NCBI GenBank assembly: GCA_036490795.1
Contig: DASXDG010000329.1
Coordinates: forward strand, 1 to 7,589
Reading direction: 5' to 3'
From: JAFARZ01 sp036490795
GTDB lineage: Bacteria; Actinomycetota; Actinomycetes; Streptosporangiales; Streptosporangiaceae
Length of the DNA stretch: 7,589 nt
Shown here: positions 5,609-7,589 of the stretch, piece after piece
Position numbering within the stretch: the stretch's first letter is position 1
Layout of the letters: every line of letters starts with the position of its first letter
The notes under the pieces: model-generated
What the model saw: only the letters and a program-made list of their open reading frames with translations
Databases searched by the model: none
What the model was told of the DNA's origin: nothing
Translations under genes and position numbers: made by a program

Positions 5609-6672
5609 CGTTCGGCCTCCATGACGCAGACGAGGTTCTGTTGCAGGAGCGGCCCGCTGGTCGCGTGGCCGAGCGCCCGATCCGCGCCGCCGTCCATGAC
5701 GGCCCGCGCCGCGTACCCGATGCGGGCCAGGCCCGCCGCGAACATCGGGTTGCCGCACAGGGCGCCGCCGGACGGGTTGACCGTGGTCTGCTCGCCCAGC
5801 CCGAGCGCCGTGCGCAGCAGGATCTCCTGGTGGGTGAACGGCGCGTGCAGTTCCGCTACCTGGATCTCGGCCGCGCCGGCCGCGCGTGCCGCCGCCGCGA
5901 CGGTGGGCACGTTGAGCAGGTCACGGGCGCCGATCGAGGCCGAGTCGATCCGGTGCTCGAACCCGGTAATCCAGGCCGGCCTGTCGGTGAGGTCCGCGGC
6001 TCGTTCCCGGTTCGCGATGACCACGACGGCGGCACCGTCTCCGACCGGTGCGCAGTCGTGCGCGCGCAGCGGTTCGGCGACGTACGGCGCGCAGAGCAGG
6101 TCCTCCATGCTCGACTTGTCGTGCACTTGCGCCCGGGGGTTGTTCATCGCGTCTGCCCGTGACCGGGCGGCAACCGATGCCATGTCGCCTTCCGTCCACA
6201 GGCCGGCATCCAGCCCGGCCCGCGCCTGAAGCGCGGCCAGCGACACCGAGTCCGGCCACAGCGGCGCGACCAGGTACGGGTCCAGCTGGAGCGCCAGCAC
6301 CCGGCGCAGCTCCGCCCCCGACGACTTACCGAACCCGTAGACCAGCGCGATGTCGGCGTCGCCGGTCAGCACCTTCACCCACGCCTCGTACAGCGCCCAG
6401 GCGCCGTCCATCTCGACGTGGGATTCCATGATCGGCGGCACCGCCCCGATCGCGTCGACCGCCTGCACGAACGAGAACGCCCGCCCCGCGAGGTAGTCAG
6501 AAGACCCAGAGCACCAGAACCCGATGTCGTTCTTGGTCAGGCCCGTCTGCGCGAACACCTCGGCGAAGATCGGCACGAGCATCTCCACCCCGCTCGTCGT
6601 GCCGGTGCCATGCCGCTCGACCGGCGAGGCCGCGAACCCGACAACCGCTACATCCACGGGGTTCCCCTTCAC
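5605..6672 (-). CDS. ltp4: Ltp4-like thiolase-fold lipid-transfer protein
   Basis: A 355-residue thiolase-fold protein, close to the 354 residues I recall for M. tuberculosis Ltp4 (Rv3522). Segments such as FWCSGSSDYLAGRAFSF, ESHVEMDGAWALYEA, GFGKSS, PLWPDSVS and PFTHQ match my memory of that family. The position aligned with the thiolase nucleophile is Val86; ELHAPFTHQ (His276, His281) stands in place of NEAF, NPSGG is at 299-303, and His336 lies in GHATSG. It most likely works with Ltp3 and the DUF35 protein on steroid CoA side chains, either as the catalytic or the supporting subunit. The outer GTG at 6672 overlaps the upstream stop as GTGA but lacks a ribosome binding site; a GTG at 6657 has AAGGGG 6 nt upstream and would give 350 residues. 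I list the outer start; the inner one is equally plausible. Confidence 0.85.
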   Translation of the reverse strand: MKGNPVDVAVVGFAASPVERHGTGTTSGVEMLVPIFAEVFAQTGLTKNDIGFWCSGSSDYLAGRAFSFVQAVDAIGAVPPIMESHVEMDGAWALYEAWVKVLTGDADIALVYGFGKSSGAELRRVLALQLDPYLVAPLWPDSVSLAALQARAGLDAGLWTEGDMASVAARSRADAMNNPRAQVHDKSSMEDLLCAPYVAEPLRAHDCAPVGDGAAVVVIANRERAADLTDRPAWITGFEHRIDSASIGARDLLNVPTVAAAARAAGAAEIQVAELHAPFTHQEILLRTALGLGEQTTVNPSGGALCGNPMFAAGLARIGYAARAVMDGGADRALGHATSGPLLQQNLVCVMEAER

Positions 6673-7589
6673 AGCTGGCCGGCGTACGACTCGTAGGGCG
6701 CGTCCGGTTCCCCGGCGGGCTCGAAGTAGTCGATGGTGGCGCGCTCATTGCTGGTGGCCGGCTGTTTCCAGTGCGCCTTCACCCGCATGCCCATCCGCAC
6801 CTCGGTCACGTCGCAGCCGCTGATGAGGTGCTGGAACGCGATATCGGCCCCGTCCAGCAAGATGGCCGCCGCGACATAGGGCGGGGTGAGCTTCTGGCCC
6901 GGATACGGCACGTTGACCACGCAGAACGTCGTGATCGTGCCGACATCGGGCAGCTCCACCTGCTCGTTCATCGGCACCCCGTCCGCGGGACAGGTGCCGC
7001 GGGTCGGGATGTATACCTTGCGGCACTGCGGACAGCGCTGGCCCAGCAGCTTGCCTTCGGCAAGTCCGCGCATATAGGCGGCTTCGCCCGGTGACGCCGT
7101 GTGCACGTAATGCAAGTTGACCGGCGTCACGAGAATGTTTTCGCCGTCCCCTCGCGGGTCGTCCCCTTGCGGGTCGTCCCCTTGCGGGTCGATTGCGCGA
7201 TTGACTTCGCTAGAGGGTGTCGATTGCGCAATTGACTCCGGTGGTTCTTGGTCGGTGACGGGTTCGCTCGCTGTATTTACTGGCTCGAAGCAGGCAATGG
7301 CCCGGATGCCGGGCGCTGGCGTGTCCGCCCAGCGGGCGCGGACACGCATACCGGTGCTGACGGCGTGAGCGTCGACGGCGTGCAGGAGGCTCGTGTCCGC
7401 GCCGTCGAGGCGAATGAGCGCCCAGGCGAACGGGCGGTCAAGGGGCTGGCCCTCCAGCGGCTCCGGCGCCGGGCACCAGGTGACGACGGTGCCTTCGGCG
7501 GCGACCTCTACCAGGTCGTCCGGGGGAGCGAACGTGACCGGGTCGTACTCAAAAGGCGGCACGTGCACCCGGCCATCCGCCGCCTGCGC
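6669..7589 (-). CDS. Tandem DUF35 (Zn-ribbon/OB-fold) acyl-CoA-associated protein, 5' end cut by window
   Basis: At least 306 residues; the frame is open to the window edge. A GTG at 7568 is the only visible start, but family-like residues (GRVHVPP) span it, so translation probably begins outside. Numbering from that GTG: an OB-fold of the first module at about 20-96 (GTVVTW to ACFEP), a linker at 97-150, then a complete second module with Zn-ribbon cysteines C179, C182 and C193 (CPQC, then CPADG, where the fourth ligand position is Asp) and an OB-fold to about 283. DUF35 proteins bind thiolase-like partners and help present acyl-CoA; Ltp2-ChsH2 is the steroid example. Position and size match Rv3521, upstream of ltp4 and ltp3, so it likely partners one or both. 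The linker carries repeats and is AT-richer than its surroundings. Confidence 0.85.
   Translation of the reverse strand, partial: AQAADGRVHVPPFEYDPVTFAPPDDLVEVAAEGTVVTWCPAPEPLEGQPLDRPFAWALIRLDGADTSLLHAVDAHAVSTGMRVRARWADTPAPGIRAIACFEPVNTASEPVTDQEPPESIAQSTPSSEVNRAIDPQGDDPQGDDPRGDGENILVTPVNLHYVHTASPGEAAYMRGLAEGKLLGQRCPQCRKVYIPTRGTCPADGVPMNEQVELPDVGTITTFCVVNVPYPGQKLTPPYVAAAILLDGADIAFQHLISGCDVTEVRMGMRVKAHWKQPATSNERATIDYFEPAGEPDAPYESYAGQL
7146..7190 (-). repeat. In-frame 15-bp triplicate in the DUF35 linker
   Basis: Three adjacent copies of GTCCCCTTGCGGGTC run at 7146-7160, 7161-7175 and 7176-7190; the first differs by one base (C for T), the other two are identical. Read on the minus strand they encode DPQGD, DPQGD, DPRGD. 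The unit length of five codons keeps the frame, so copy number can change without breaking the gene. Confidence 0.9.
7190..7237. repeat. 17-bp direct repeat in the DUF35 linker
   Basis: CGATTGCGCGATTGACT (7190-7206) recurs as CGATTGCGCAATTGACT (7221-7237) with one difference. The offset of 31 bp is not a multiple of three, so the copies are read in different frames (VNRAID versus SIAQST). The second copy contains the perfect palindrome ATTGCGCAAT (7223-7232). Confidence 0.85.

Noticed and set aside
5609..5758. Upstream in-frame extension of ltp3
   Set aside because: It lies inside the coding end of ltp4; the GTG at 5608 has GGAGG 7 nt upstream and begins where the thiolase fold begins.
7146..7237. 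CRISPR-like or mobile-element repeats
   Set aside because: Units are 15 and 17 bp, contiguous or with a single gap, inside a continuous reading frame and without spacers, terminal repeats or transposase.

Overview
The window is high-GC, densely packed actinomycete DNA. It has GTG starts, gene junctions of 4 to 12 bases, and best-recognised proteins matching mycobacterial and rhodococcal sterol catabolism. Genus cannot be fixed. The DUF1707 protein and the clan GH-A-like protein suggest a Streptomyces-, Amycolatopsis- or Actinomadura-like filamentous actinomycete rather than Mycobacterium, but this is inference.

Layout. Positions 5-187 (minus) hold what looks like the orphan C-terminal end of a YdeI/OmpD-associated family gene. 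A G-run cluster follows at 210-241. A thiolase resembling FadA5 (292-1428, minus) and a P450 resembling CYP125 (1527-2738, plus) diverge from a 98-bp intergenic region, the same divergent pair as Rv3546/Rv3545c of M. tuberculosis. That region holds a perfect match to the KstR operator consensus. The P450 converges on and overlaps by 10 bp a glycoside-hydrolase-like TIM-barrel gene (2729-3781, minus), which diverges from a DUF1707 membrane-protein gene (3928-4434, plus). Their 146-bp spacer carries two near-perfect palindromes, TGTCAAC-N4-GTTGACA. Ten bases further on are the 3' ends of a minus-strand operon read from the right edge: a tandem DUF35 (Zn-ribbon/OB-fold) protein (cut by the window edge), an Ltp4-like and an Ltp3-like thiolase-fold protein. 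Gene order and lengths match Rv3521-Rv3522-Rv3523.

How the genes work together. CYP125 oxidises the terminal side-chain carbon of cholesterol or cholestenone, which allows CoA activation. FadA5 performs thiolytic beta-oxidation cleavage. Ltp3/Ltp4 with a DUF35 partner are linked to C24-branched (phytosterol) side chains, most likely by retro-aldol cleavage: both Ltp proteins here lack the nucleophilic cysteine of true thiolases. The GH-like/DUF1707 pair does not obviously belong to sterol catabolism and has its own operators. A weaker copy of the same operator core (GTCAA-N6-TTGAC) also lies in the fadA5-cyp125 spacer, which could tie the two units together.
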